Origin: Sapria himalayana
Taxonomy: Eukaryota > Streptophyta > Magnoliopsida > Malpighiales > Rafflesiaceae
NCBI GenBank assembly: GCA_029783825.1
Contig: JAREIK010003431.1
Span: 1,376,674 to 1,440,673, forward strand
DNA: 64,000 bases
Reading direction: 5' to 3'
Shown here: positions 13,520-26,469 of the stretch, in pieces
Numbering within the stretch: position 1 is the first letter of the stretch
Layout: each line of letters begins with the position of its first letter
Notes under the pieces: model-generated
Told to the model about the DNA's origin: nothing
The model's database searches: none
Seen by the model: only the letters and a program-made list of their open reading frames with translations
Translations under genes and position numbers: made by a program

Positions 13520-15240
13520 TCAATCCCAATGTCAGTCAGTGTCTGTATATAAATCATCATCATCGTGTAAGCCTCTGAAGGTATCACTAATGGTGGGCTC
13601 AACATCCTCCAAGTCTTATGAGTCATCAACGACCAACAACTCATATGCTCTTGTTCTAGCCCGATCATGAATGCTCAACCTCGAATCCTTTCAATCTTTC
13701 TTACATGAAAGTACCTCAATGATATCTAGCCACGGTATCAATCGCCTATCTGAAATACTATTGATTGCAAAAAAAAAAGACTCCGATACTAAACTCGACA
13801 CTAGAGGAGTCATTAGATCCTATGTCATCTTAAACAACATGGGATATGTGGACTCATATGATTTCTACCTTTGTAAAATATTAAGATTCTTGTTATCATT
13901 ATGTAATAAGATTGAGTAGTAATTAGTATCTAAGTACTGAGATAGCTCATTCCTATCCGATAGACTACCACATCATTTTTTTCTCATTAATTAGATGGAT
14001 ATGTCATAATCTCTAAATACAGTGTCCATGTCCATATTTGGAGCCTAGCTATAACTACTATCATACCTAGTATCATAATATGTATATAACTCAGTCAATT
14101 TTTCATGAATGAACTCTTTAGGTTAGTGTTCTTGGTTAATGCACGTAGATATGTATGTTGGGGCGTTATCTACCCCTTCCACCTTAACCCTAGGATCTAT
14201 GCACTCAACTAGGAAATAAAGAGATGGAATGGTAGACTAGTACTTTAAGTATTTAGTTTCTATATATCTCAACAGACATGGAACTAAATATAGGGTCATC
14301 TCTAAACTTGCTAAACATGCTACTAATGCTGTATACACACTCGAGTTCTATATAAGTGGTTGGTATATACACAGACGAACACATATTCATCGTATCATAA
14401 AAAATATTCAAGACTTTCATAAAAGAAATTTTTATATCTCAGACAGTGTTATCAATAATAAGTTCATTATTCTTACTTGTTGGGCAATCGCGCTTCCACG
14501 GGTAGTGAGATTAAGAAACAGAAAACAAAGAAACATAGAAACAAGCAATATATATATATCCCAATCCACAAGCATCCACGACAGAATCAAAACGAGAAAT
14601 CAACACCGCAAATAACGTGGTTCGCTAGTGGCTCAGTATGACTAGCTACCTCCACCAGAAAACGCTTATGCGTTACAGATTAAAACCAAGAATAGAATGT
14701 CTTATAGTATGCAGCACGGAACAATCGCGAAATCGCGCAGAGAGAGGAGAAGAGACGATGAACAGTTCAACCGGGTCAAAAAATAGCCACCCGGAAAAAT
14801 AAATACAAATCGTTTTTAAATGAAAATTAAACATCCGGTTCATTTAACTGAAGCGGGTCGGATCATGGAACGGGCCAGGCTCTGCTCCAAAAATTTCGGC
14901 CCCCTGACCGATCAGCGGGACCTCCTTTATTGTGCTACTGCTGCATCCCCGGGCTTTTAATATTTCCTTTCCTGCACTTACATGAAAATATTAAAACAAA
15001 TTATTAAGTAAAAACAAATTACATATATAGCATTACTATTGACATAATTAGATATCATATGTTCATATCCAACACATGACTCTAATATCAGATAAGTATA
15101 ATTCTAATGGTGTCTCACATCAATTTAGAACTTCTTCTTCTTTAGACCCCATAGACAAATACATACTACAAAATACCTATTTTTTACTAGGCGTCAGAAG
15201 ATATTTTAATGAGTTTCATTTTTTTTTTGAGTTTTTAAGT
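13520..15240 (-). pseudogene. hAT transposase C-terminal relic (element D)
   Basis: Read in reverse, 15240-15058 corresponds to the ALKYIRTP...LMLESCVGYEH part of the transposase of element B, 14477-13930 to the central part, and 13920-13520 to the hAT dimerisation domain and acidic tail. The reading is broken at the solo LTR (14478-15032) and by several stops. At 14439-14441 it has a UGA at exactly the codon that is UGA in elements B and C and Trp in element A. The N-terminal half, including the zinc finger, is absent, the result of an internal deletion between the leader and the coding region. Confidence 0.85.
14478..15032 (-). mobile_element. Ty1/copia-type solo LTR with 5-bp target duplication
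   Basis: This 555-bp block is more GC-rich than its surroundings and interrupts element D cleanly. It begins TGTTGGGC and ends ATAGCA (TG...CA) and is flanked by TTACT at 14473-14477 and 15033-15037; removing it with one TTACT restores the hAT frame. On the minus strand it ends with a GAACCACGTTATTTGCGG segment followed by a T-rich tract and CCCAACA, the usual 3' layout of plant copia LTRs. There is no internal region or second LTR, so it is a solo LTR left by recombination. It must be younger than element D. Confidence 0.85.
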
Positions 15241-15970
15241 GGGCAGAAACTCAATAGTTATTAAATTTTTATCCTAGCTGTTGGAATGAAATCCAATGGC
15301 CATGATCGTTGATTACAAAAAAAAATAATTTTTTTTAGGTTTTGACCATTAGGATTGGAAATGTACGTGTGGGTCATATTCGACTCTCGGGTGTAGTGTG
15401 GATAGGCGATGCACCTGCTGCCCTAGCCGAGTCCTGAGCCAAGACACAAGGGGGTTGGGCTGAGCTTATGGTAAGCTCAAATCAGACATCATCACGTGGC
15501 AACATTGATAAGGGCCTGTGCCAGTCGGCCCAATGCCAATAAGCGAAGGCACCGAGGGTTGGGGGTAGGGGGCATGGGTTTCAATTTCATTAATAAAATT
15601 ATAAAACCCACATAGTAGGTTTCATTAATAAAACCTGTCATGTGGTGATGTGTTATTGAATATGACGTTTAGTAACACAGTTACTAAGAAGCGGGTGGGT
15701 TGAATGCTAGTTTAAGTAACCCATAACCCATTGGGTTTCTCTTTATAGGTCGATGGACCATGCTGGAGTAGGGACATGGGTCATGCTCAGCCCAACAAGA
15801 GGTATGACTACCTCTTGCCCAGAATGGCACGAGCTGTGCCTCAGGCCAGCCTGACCCATGGTTAAAGCATGATTCTGGACAATGCCATGTTGTGCCTGCC
15901 ATGGCTCAGCTGAGCCATCCCTCGTGTTGTGCATGTGCCATCCAGCCCACTTGACACCTCTATGCATAAC

Positions 15971-17329
15971 ATAAACAATTATGTATTTTTTATAAAAAAC
16001 TATTATTGAAATATGATTGCTTAATATTTATTTGATAGATTTGGAATTATTATGTGCAATGTAGCTTTAGAAGATTGCTGCCTGAAGAATTTGTTATTTT
16101 ATATAATGTCATAGTTATGAGGAGATAACTCTTCCAATCAAATGAATTATGATATTTGAAACATAATTAATCTAAGCGGAAAAAACAACTAGCTCCCAAC
16201 TATATTGACTACATGTTTATTTTTTGTTCCTTGGAATATTGACTTGATTTTTTTGTGCACCCCTTATTCACGTAGTTTTAATCTACTCATTGTTCCTCAA
16301 GTAGCAGTACCATGCCTAATTATGTTAACTAAGACTTCGAAGAAGTCTTAGTTTTGTATTTTTTATGCTTTAACTTTTCATTTTTTGTGTTTCCATTTTG
16401 ATTTTAGTACATAGTTAGAGACAAAGGTTGATACATTTTATTTCATATATAATGTAGATTTTTCATGGTAGAAATCTTGATTTTGTGATTCTTTATTGTG
16501 CATTGTGTGTGATGTGTGATACTATTTGTATCGAATTTTTATAACATGATTAGGCAGTTTAATTTGTGTGTTGAAAAGTAAAATGTGTATGATGTGAACC
16601 ATAGTCTATTATAACTTACTCCTATTAAATGCTACTTAATATCATCAATAATATTTGCCTCTTCATATAGTTTGATATGACATTTTGTTTCAAGAAAAGA
16701 TATATGAGCTAATTGCTATGGAATTCCAACATCAATTGGGAAACCAAGTTCCTTTGTCAAAAGAAGATGAAAATTCTATATTCCTACAATTAAGGTTTCA
16801 TCACATGGCACATATATGTATGGGATATGATTAAATAAAACATATAGCTTTTCAATTGATGTTTCAACATCCTTTGTATTACTTGAGGTGGCTCATCAAC
16901 ATGTTAGCAAGCTTGAATCATTACAATTTTAGTTGCAAGTGGAAGTGCTTATTCTAACATTTATTATGCCACCTACTTTTTTTTAGTTAAGATTAAATCG
17001 ATGTTCTAAGAGTTTGATAATGAGTATATCTCAATGATAGAGATCCATACGTGTACGAGTTGTACAAGTAGTAAAATAGACTTTTGTCTAGATATCAATC
17101 CCAAAAGGATTATATTGGAAATTTAGTTATTCAATAATGAGACATCCATTTTTAGTGAAATAGATATTAGGACTATTAAACAATCTTAGGTCCAAGATAT
17201 ATTTGTTTATTGTATGTGATGATGAAGTTGTTTGATTTATATTATGTTGGACACTTAACAAAGATTAGAATATTATGCAATGATTCATTTCTCTAATAGC
17301 ATACAAGATAGTTGTTACCATTGAGCTCA
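15971..17329. other. AT-rich DNA, nothing recognised
   Basis: No coding similarity, terminal repeats or RNA genes were recognised. Confidence 0.45.
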
Positions 17330-19620
17330 TCTCAATGGTGGTCACCTCATAGTTATTCTCTCAGTACATCATCATCAATATAATAATTTATCTCTACTAA
17401 AGAGTTATTCACAATCTCATACATTTTATAAAACTTTATCAACTATCCTTGATGATTGTTTCATATGCACACATATATTATTTGGCCCCAAACATCATAA
17501 AGACCAAAGATTGGCATGATTTGAAGTATTTATATCTTTGGCATCATAAGTGTCATACTCATACAATTAATATATGTTTCTCTCAATCTTCATCACTATG
17601 AACCATACAAGTAAAAGTAACTCACAAGGGTTATTACCACCTTTTAAGTCACAATATACTCATTCATATCCCAAGGACCACCTATCATCTTCCTCCTTGA
17701 TGACAATGCAACTTACAAACTAAAAGTGAATTCATTGATAGAATATTCTATATAAAATCAATCCCAAATGGAAACTTGTTCTTTTAAGATGTGTGTACTG
17801 GATTGACATGTAAAAATATTTGTACTTTTGGCTTTGTAAGCACCATACTCATGATGATTAATATATCCAAATTTTAGATTTAAACATATAGGTTTATATC
17901 ATACATCATAGTTAGAAAGGTTGTCACTTCCTTTCTATCATTTGTACAAGTGAGCCTTATGGTTTACCTATCACATTCCACCCAAACAATCTTACATAGA
18001 TCTATCAATGTTTATTTTAGTTACTATCTATCAATATCCATAATATAAAATAAATCAAACACATTCATTCATTCATTAAAATCAAAGTCTCATCACATAT
18101 TTATAATATACACAAACTTTAGACATATTATAGTTTAGTATAAATTCCCGAATTCACCCTAGAGAAGGATGATTTGATAGCAATGCCCTCCAACTCTAGA
18201 TATTAATATTTAACTTGTGTCCCTTGATTGCTCGTGAAACTCCTATGGAAGATAAAATTTGTTATTAGGGTTTGATAGTTGCATTTACTCTACTTGTTGA
18301 ATGAGAGAATAAAAAAGAAAAATGAAATATATTTTTTGAAATTTATCTATATTTCATAGTTATACTTAGGTGACCTTGAATTAATCTATCTTTCAGAAGA
18401 AGTTCACAACTTTGACCTTCATTTCTTGGCTTAAAGTCATAACTTTAGAAAATAGTCATGACTCTAGTCTATATCTTAATCTTTTTGTGACACAAAGTCA
18501 CAGTACTAGAAATGATCATAACTTAGGCCTAATATCTTTGTAACACAAAGGCATGATATTATGAAGTGGTCACAACTTCATGCATTTGTCATCTTATCAT
18601 CCATAAAGGGTTGTGTTGTTGGGACTTGGTAGCATCATGTTGAATAGCCTTTCATTTTGTTATAAAAAGACAACATTATGTAAAAGTTGCAACATTGATA
18701 ATAGTCTTTCTTGAGTTTTATATGGCTTCAATACTAAGAAATAATCATGGTACTGAGAAGTTTTCTCATGAACTGGCCATGGCCGAGATGCCCATAAATG
18801 ATCATGACACATAATTTTCTTCATCTTCTCTTTTAAGTGTCCATGGCACTCTGGGTGGTCGTGATACTAGATTTCTCTTCTTTTATATTTCATGTTTCCA
18901 TGGTGCTATGAGGATGCCATGACTTTAGTGAGTATCACAGCTCTTTCTCTGTTATAATATTTTTTTTTCATTCTAGATCCCCAAAGTCATTGTACTAAGT
19001 ACTACCATAGCTTTTCCTATAAGCCATTCTTTTTCCCTTTCTTCTTATAACTCCAAAGTCACAGTTATAATTAAAGTCATGACTTTGTCTTGAAGAATTT
19101 CTTTTTTCTTTATTTTATATCTCCAAAATTGCAATACTATGCAAAGTCATGACTCTGTACTTAATCTTTTGATGGACTAATTAATTTAGTATCCCCAAAG
19201 ATACAACATTGAACATAGTTATGACTTTTTTGGCAAGATTTCCTTGGATATTTTTATTTTGTATTACCTAAGTCATATTAATTTGTATAGTTATGGCATT
19301 GTCCTTGATTTTTTCTACTACAATTCATGTCTCAACCTTATCTTTCTTCATTGGTGTATCTGCTTTCTTAGAGCTATCAACATAAGACTACTTAGAGGTC
19401 TGACTTTGAAGAATATCAAGATCTCATAGCAATTATCTTTCTCTATTTTCTCATTATTACAGCTCTAATATAATTTTTTTGTTTTGTATTTCTCATCTTC
19501 ATTACCATTATAACTGCAAAGTTATTCTTTTATTTCATGAAATTTGTCTTTATATGCCCAGTAATTTTCCATAAAATCTTTCAATTAGAAATCTATCATT
19601 TGTTACATTGTGACGGAAAG
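17330..19620 (+). repeat. Long dispersed repeat R, copy 1 (forward)
   Basis: The sequence aligns by eye with 21130-23150 and 24150-25930 in the same orientation and with 26470-28620 inverted. Shared landmarks in order are ATCAACTATCCTTGATGATT; a segment with GTCATACTCA and a CTCAT-GG-TTACCTATCA block; a CATTCATT tract; and then a long stretch rich in CATGACT phrases. It is non-coding. The type is unknown; a long LTR or a large non-autonomous transposon are both possible. Confidence 0.7.
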
Positions 19621-21129
19621 AGATTATTGATTCTATGACACCCCATTTCATCATAGTTTAGACCCTATAAGTAAAAATAAAGATTAAACTTTACTTGTTT
19701 CTTTCCAACATGGAGAGTGAACTCCTCTCTTATGATATAGATAAAGGGCTTGTCCCATGACCAAACATAGTTATCTAAATATTAATGGTGCATAGTTACA
19801 TTTTTTTATATTTAATATAATAAAATTTACTAGAAAAATAAATATATACATTTTGAAAAATACATATTCAATGATTCCATTGGGTGCTTGGTCATTAAAA
19901 CCATATTTGGAGAGTGAGAGATTTTGGAGTAATTTTGTCGAGTTTTTTTTTTGTTCAATTGATAGGAGCATCAGGTTGACACTTGATCCCAAGTTATATA
20001 ATATCTTTTGAAATATGTGATATTGAATAGTGCAGGGTATACTAAAGCTTCCAAGGTCTTTCAATATCCTCAGATGTTTTATTAATGATTGCATTATACT
20101 TCTAGATCGTATTCATTCTAACTTTCTATTACTACTTATTATGTTTTCATAAAATTAAATTATTTCAACATTTGGGCTAGACTTTTGGCAAATATTATAT
20201 TCACTTCTAACTTCTAGAATATATTCCGAAACTTTTCGAAGTATTCATCTAATTTCCTCTTTATAAATTATTGATAAAATAGAAGATTATTTAGAAACTT
20301 ACACTTACCCTCATATTGTCATAGTTCCAATTCTCTTCAGTCTAGGTCATGGCTTAATAAAGAATTTTAGGCTGAATCATGCCTTTTGTGAAATTAATAG
20401 CCTTATTACGCATAAAAGCTCTAGAATGATATTGTTTAAAATACCTTTGTAGCTCAGAGTCATAACTCTTGGGAAATTCATGGTACTATCACCCCCAAAA
20501 ATTCCAAAATTCTTTTTATTTATAATGCCTCAAAAGCACCTTCCCACTTCTAAGAAATATTGAGATGTAATTTTTTGGATTTATTTCAGCATCATTTGGA
20601 AGTTTGTCACTCTTATTTTTATCATTAATAATACTAATTGACTGAGATGATTTGCTAAATTAATTGGGTCAAAACATATTCATCATTCATTGAACTTATT
20701 TTATTCATTCTTACTTTAAGAGGGCCACATCCAATTATCTTAGGTATCATTTTTTCTTTTCATTTTTGCTAAAATAGTTTGTATTCTTTCTTTCAAACAT
20801 GGCTTCTCTTATCTTCATGAAAGTTGGTAATTAAAACTTGAGCCTCATTGATTAGTGTAGCTCATTTAATTATTCCTACTATTTCTAGATGATTATTTGA
20901 TATGCTTCAGCCTACCCTCATTGCCTCCATATTAAAATTTTTCATGATTTTTATGTTCTGATGGTAATCCATCAAAACATTATTATTGGGTCGAAACATA
21001 TATTTTTTATTTTGTATTTTGACTGGTTTCTTTCATTTGATAAACAAGATTCGAATCCATAGATTCGTGCATATGTAAAATGACAATGTCCTTCATTATT
21101 CTTCTCTTTTCTACTTGGGTATCAAGCTT
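19621..21129. other. AT-rich spacer between repeat copies
   Basis: No gene was recognised. CATGAC/CATGGCT phrases recur, so part of it may be further diverged repeat R. Confidence 0.4.
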
Positions 21130-23150
21130 TTTCAATAAGTGTCGTACTCATGATGATTAATATACCTAAATTTAGGGTTTTAACATATAGATTTATCTCA
21201 TGCATCATAGTAGGAAGGGTTGTCATTTTTTTCCTACCATATATGTGAGTAAGCCTCATAGTTTACCTATCATCATCCACCATGACAATCTCCCAGCTAC
21301 TCGTAGTGAAACCCTAGTTCAAGTTTTATTTAATTACTATCCACTAATATTTATAACTTAAAATAAATTAAACACATTCATTCATTAATTAAATCAAAGT
21401 TATATAACAAATTTCAATTCACACGAACCTTAAATCATGCTAATTTGGCACAAATTCTTGAATCTAGCATAGAAAATGGGGGTTTGAGAGCCATCCGCTA
21501 ACTCCAGTGATTATCTTATCTTGCATTCCTTACTTACTTGTAAAACTTTTAGGGAGTGCAAAATTTTCTCTAAGGATTTAATAGTTTTTGTGGTTTTAGT
21601 TATTACATGACAAAGAAGAAGAAGAAAATGCCAGATATATTTTGGAATTTCTTTATCTTTTTACATTTATACTCATGTGGTCTTGCATCACTTTAAGTAG
21701 GATGTTATATCTTTTAGTAGAAGGTGAAACTTCAACCTTTATCTCTTTGGCTTGAGGTCGTGACTCTAGAAAATAGAAGCAACTTTAATCTATATATTAA
21801 CCTTTATATAACACAAAGTTATGACATTATAAATGACTATTACTTTGGCTTAATGTCTCTGTAATACAAGTCATGACACTATAAAGTATTCATGACTTCA
21901 TATCTTTCTCATCTTGTTATCCATAATGGGTAATGACACTATGTCATGGCTTTAGCATGATGAATAGCTTCTCATTTTGTCACATAGTCACAATGTTTTG
22001 TAAAAACCATTTTATTGATAATGATTTTTCTTTAGATTTAATTGGTTACAACATTGAAAAATAGCTACGATATTGAGAAGGTCTCTCTTGTGTTAGCCAT
22101 GGCCATGACATTGAGAAATGACCATGATACATAATTTTCTTTTAATATCTCTCAAGTGTTAGTAGCATTGTAGGTGGTCATGGAACTAGCCCTCTCTTTT
22201 CTCATATATTATATTGTTGTGATGTTGTAAAGATGTCATGACTCTAATAAAGGTATCAGCCAGGCCAGGCCGGCCCGGTCCAGCATGAGGCACGACATGA
22301 TTCGGCCATGCCTGGGCCAACACGGCACTGAAATTTCCCGTGTCCATGCCCTTGCCGTGCTAAGGCCAACTGGGCCTCATGTCGTGCCTAGCCCGACACG
22401 GTACCGTAGCTCATTGGTATGATACCTCTGCAAGAGCTAAGAAACTGCCCCAGCGGCAGAAGCTGAGCCCGACAGGCAAGACTCACCGAGCTCAGAAGTG
22501 AAGAAAAATCACAGCGGCGACGCGCCACCAAAACCCTAATTTTTTTTAAATTAGGGGTTCGGCAGCGCGGCGGTGCGATGATGCATGGTTCAGCAGCACG
22601 GCAGCATGCCGGCGCCCGCCAAAACCCTAATTTTTTTTATTAGGAGTTCGGCCTGACCGAGCCGAACCCAGCGGATTTGTGTCGCGGGCCCATGTCGGGT
22701 TGACCTCCACAGAACCATGCCAGGCTAGGCATGGCACGGTACAGTAACCAGACATGGTACAGTAACCAGACACGGCACAGAAGCATGGTCATACTGGCTA
22801 AAAATGGGCCGGCCCGACCCAACACATCCCGTTTGACACCTCTAGACTTTAGCAATTAACTCAAGTGTAAAAGTCATGGCTATACATTTCTTTGAGGACA
22901 AGGGTCATAAACTTGGAAATGATCATACTCGAGTAATTTTTCTTGTAATTTTTAGTGTCCCAAAAGTTTTATGTATGAATAATAGCCATGACTTTGGCCT
23001 AAGTTATTTTAGTTCTTTAATTTTCTATAGTTCAAAAAACCTAGCTTTTTAAAAAGGTTATAGTTGTAAATTGAGACTACCAAGTCATATTTAAGATAAA
23101 GTCATGGTATTTAAATTTGGATGTGACCTTTAAAACTAGTGAGCTACATA
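21130..23150 (+). repeat. Long dispersed repeat R, copy 2 (forward), split by a short hAT element
   Basis: It parallels copy 1 over at least 1.1 kb: the GTACTCATGATGATTAATAT landmark at 21150 matches 17850, and the CATTCATT tract at 21375 matches 18065. The terms for 'CATGACTCTAGAAAATAG' recur at 21765 and 18445. The non-autonomous hAT element at 22248-22844 is inserted in it, after which the CATGAC-rich sequence resumes. Confidence 0.7.
22248..22844 (-). mobile_element. Non-autonomous hAT element, about 600 bp
   Basis: The ends are TAAAGGTATCAGCCAGGCC and, inverted, TAGAGGTGTCAAACGGG. The flanking octamers GACTCTAA (22240-22247) and GACTTTAG (22845-22852) agree at six of eight positions, a decayed target duplication. 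It is GC-rich with alternating GGCACGG-type subterminal motifs. The interior has no transposase sequence but contains two AAAACCCTAATTTTTTTT stretches, seen in the opposite orientation in the short elements at 44783 and 48375, so these form one non-autonomous subfamily. Strand is set by that comparison. Confidence 0.8.
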
Positions 23151-24149
23151 TCATTATAAACCACCAAAATACATAAGAATATTTGATAATTTGAATACTA
23201 AATAATACCTAAGCTAAGTTCGATGCTGCACATATCGAGTTTTTAGGCTAATTTGGCATGTGTTTACTATTTTGTTTATAATTTTTTCATCATCTATGGG
23301 AGAGATTTCACTAAATATTAATTTATATGGAATTTGATGAATGCTTGTGAAATCATAGTTATTTTAGATGAAATTATTAGACTTGGTGGAAAGATAGTTT
23401 GGAGGGGTTAGAAATGATGAAGAGTTATAATAGTTATTTCTACAATCTTACTGAGTAGTTACGACATATTTTCTTGGTTATAACTCTACAAAACTAATCA
23501 TGATAATCTTTATACGTAATGACTCAATCATCAAGTTGACACAATAATTTCACTATGCAACATAATCATCTGGACCTTGCTATTTTCTTAGAGTTATGAT
23601 AATATCATCTCTAAAATACACAATAGTCAAGATATTATCTTCATATCACAACAACCACATACTTCATAGGTATAATTAGTCATAATAATTTTTAGCAGTG
23701 TTACTTATTCAATATATAGCCAAGTACCCTACAAGTACTCTCAATTATTTGATATAATCACAAAACCTAATTAAGTGAGAATCTCTTAGCTAACATATTT
23801 ATGCAAGTATTTGGGTCATACAAAAGTAGATGTAAATATAAATATTAATCCCACAAAATTATTCGATAGTTTGTCGATCAAGAATGGATTGAAAACTATA
23901 CGAGTTAAATAAATGTACATTATCTTAGGTAATATACCAAACTCTAGGATTAACACATGTAGTTGTGAGTGATTATGTTTCTCACTGTTTGTTCATATTT
24001 TGTTTGGTCATTAGATGAAGGGTTGATTAGTGTGAAAATGCTCATATGCTTTTTTGATATACAAGGTGACCATTATCTATTGGACTATCACTAAGAAAGA
24101 TGATTCTCTCATAGATATGTGTTTGATATTTTTTGACAATAAAATAAAA
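23151..24149. other. AT-rich DNA, nothing recognised
   Basis: No coding similarity or element boundary was recognised between repeat copies 2 and 3. Confidence 0.4.
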
Positions 24150-25930
24150 TATTGATCAATGAAAGAGTTATTATCATATCTACTTCTTTTATTTAATATG
24201 TCAATTATCCTTGATATTTTCTTCTAGTATATATTTATATTCTCTAACCTCTAATTATCTCAATGAATTAATATAATATGATACTAAATTTATTTGTACT
24301 TTCAACTGTATGAGTACCATATATACTTTCAATAATTAAACATATTTATTCATAAGACAAATACTAATGAATATCATATAAGCATGAATGATTCACATGG
24401 CTATTACCACCATACAAGTCTTTCCTACTTATGTGTGCCTAGTGACATACCAATCACCATCTATCATAGCCAACACAAGATTTCTACATAATGATAAAAC
24501 TCATAGGCAAGATGTTCTACTTAACTTGCCTAAATACTCCAATATTAGTTTATCTATATAGCACATAATAAATTGGTATTTAATATTTTCATGCTTTTAG
24601 CTTCATGAAAGTCATCATGCAATGATTATCATACCTAAACTTATGATTTTCACTTGTTAGTTTATCTCACACATTAATATTAGGATATTCACTTCATTCA
24701 ATTTATACCATATGAGTGCGTCCTATGACATACATCTCTCCATCTACCATGATAAATATACATAAGCCAATATATTCATCAAAACTCTCATTTGTGATTC
24801 TCAACTACTTCTATATCCATCAATATTTAAATACATTACAAACTAAACATAAACTCATTAATTCAATTAGCAATCATAATGCAATTACATAATCAGCCCT
24901 AAAATTTAATTTAACGAGACATTGGGGATAAGATCATACAAAATGTATGAAAAGTCATCTTTTGGATTCTAGGGTTACCAATAAATACCCAAACTAATTT
25001 ACGAGAAAAAAATAATAATTCCAATTAATTTTGCTTATTGTTTGCCTTGGATTTTCCCCTAATTGAGGTTGAGATCATGGCTCCTTTGCTTGGAATACAT
25101 TATGATCTTCTTTTTCTCTTCTCCTTGCTCTCTTTATTTTTCTTTTTCTCTACAAGTATGGCTTTCACATTTTGGGAAATCATGTGGGATTTTAAGTTGG
25201 ATGTCATGGAACAAAGTTTAGGTCATGGAACAAAGTTTAGGTCATAACTTTATAATCTCTTTAGATCTTATCTAGAGCATAACTACGAGACACTATTAAT
25301 GATAGTGACTCATTCTTAAATTCTCTATAACACAAAGTAACGGTGCTAAGAATTATCTATGGCTTTAGTATTGGCTTTGTAAGCTAAATATCTTGATACT
25401 AGGATTACTATGGCTAAGATAAATTATCTTTGTAATACATAGTTATGATACAAAATACTACTATGATTTGGTTCTATTTGAATAATAATTTTACTCTAGA
25501 TTTCAAGGTCGTGGAATTTTAAAAAGCTATGACTAGATTAATTATTCTCTCAAAATAAAATTAATGCTTGAAAATGTTGTAGGGACCAACATCTATTTAT
25601 GTCATGGTTCTATTTGAATAAGTCATGACAACTTATGCTAATGGGTTACAAGGTCGTCATGTAAAAATAATGTCTGACCATAAAGCTGTTTAGAGCTAGT
25701 GTGGTTGAGACTCTAAAAAATTATCATGGTCTTAATGATTGTGTTATATCATTAAATAGTTATACCAACTTTGTAGTAGATTCATATGTATAAAGAAAGT
25801 AATTACTATTTTAGTAGAGTTGTGACTAAGAAATGATATCATAATTACTTAAGGCTAATATGAAGAGAATACAAGTAATGATAAAAAAATTATCATGACT
25901 TTCAATCATTTATCTTTTTTATAAGTCCTT
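24150..25930 (+). repeat. Long dispersed repeat R, copy 3 (forward)
   Basis: It shares the landmarks of copies 1 and 2: ATTATCCTTGATATTTTCTT near 24188, the GATTATCATACCTAAACTT region near 24625, a CTCACACATTAATATTAGG block near 24670, and later the CATGAC-rich tail with AACACAAAGTAACGGTGCTAAG near 25330. A perfect short tandem, TCATGGAACAAAGTTTAGG, occurs twice around 25205-25243. It is non-coding. Confidence 0.6.
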
Positions 25931-26021
25931 TTCCATCGAGACCACCTATTTCAACCAAATTTTTTTAGATTTCAATTCATTCTCTTAATGCCACTATTTA
26001 TTTAGTATTTTGAGTACCGAA

Positions 26022-26463
26022 TAGAGGTGTCAATTGAGGATGCCATATAACTTTAAAAATGAACATCTCTACATGGCTCATTAACATGCATTTTTTTAGA
26101 TTGTGTTGGGTCATGCTAGGTCATATCACGTCATGCTAAGTTAGGTTAAGCCTAGTTCATTATAAACTCACTTAGGTTCAGTCTAGGTTAGCCTGATTCA
26201 TTCTAGGCTTGCTTCAGTCAAGTTCAAACTAACTTATTTGGAAGACTGAGTTGAAACATAACTTCAAAAGCATCATGCCGAGCCATGCCATGCCATGCCT
26301 CCCATGCTAGGAACTCTATCTTAGCATGGCCCAAGTCCTACCATGACCGAGCACAAGGCTAATCAAGGCATGGCTTTGAACCAAGTCATTCCATGCTATG
26401 CATAGATAAATTATGTCATGCTTCATGCTATGACTAAGTTGCCTTCCTCAATTGACACATCTA
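26022..26463. mobile_element. Short hAT MITE-like element (442 bp)
   Basis: The terminal repeats are TAGAGGTGTCAATTGAGGA and, inverted, TAGATGTGTCAATTGAGGA, 18 of 19 identical. The flanking octamers GTACCGAA and GTACTAAA agree at six of eight positions. The interior is built of GTCATGC/GCCATGCC-like subterminal motifs with no coding sequence. It sits at the junction between forward repeat copy 3 and inverted copy 4. Confidence 0.85.
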
Positions 26464-26469
26464 GTACTA

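Larger units (their letters stand above)
13102..15962 (-). mobile_element. hAT element D, decayed, minus strand, with perfect 8-bp target duplication
   Basis: The ends read TAGAGGTGTTAGAC at 13102 and, inverted, TAGAGGTGTCAAGTGGGC at 15962. The flanks carry an exact 8-bp duplication, TGCATAAC (13094-13101 and 15963-15970), the hallmark size for hAT. The interior holds the C-terminal half of the family transposase in reverse, the family's 5' leader (near 15290-15320) and GC-rich subterminal sequence at both sides. The BED finger and first half of the transposase are missing. A copia solo LTR interrupts it. The many mutations in the coding part contrast with the intact target duplication. Confidence 0.9.

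Noticed and set aside
15684..15967. Two overlapping minus-strand frames at the end of element D
   Set aside because: They are GC-rich subterminal sequence of the hAT element, not coding.
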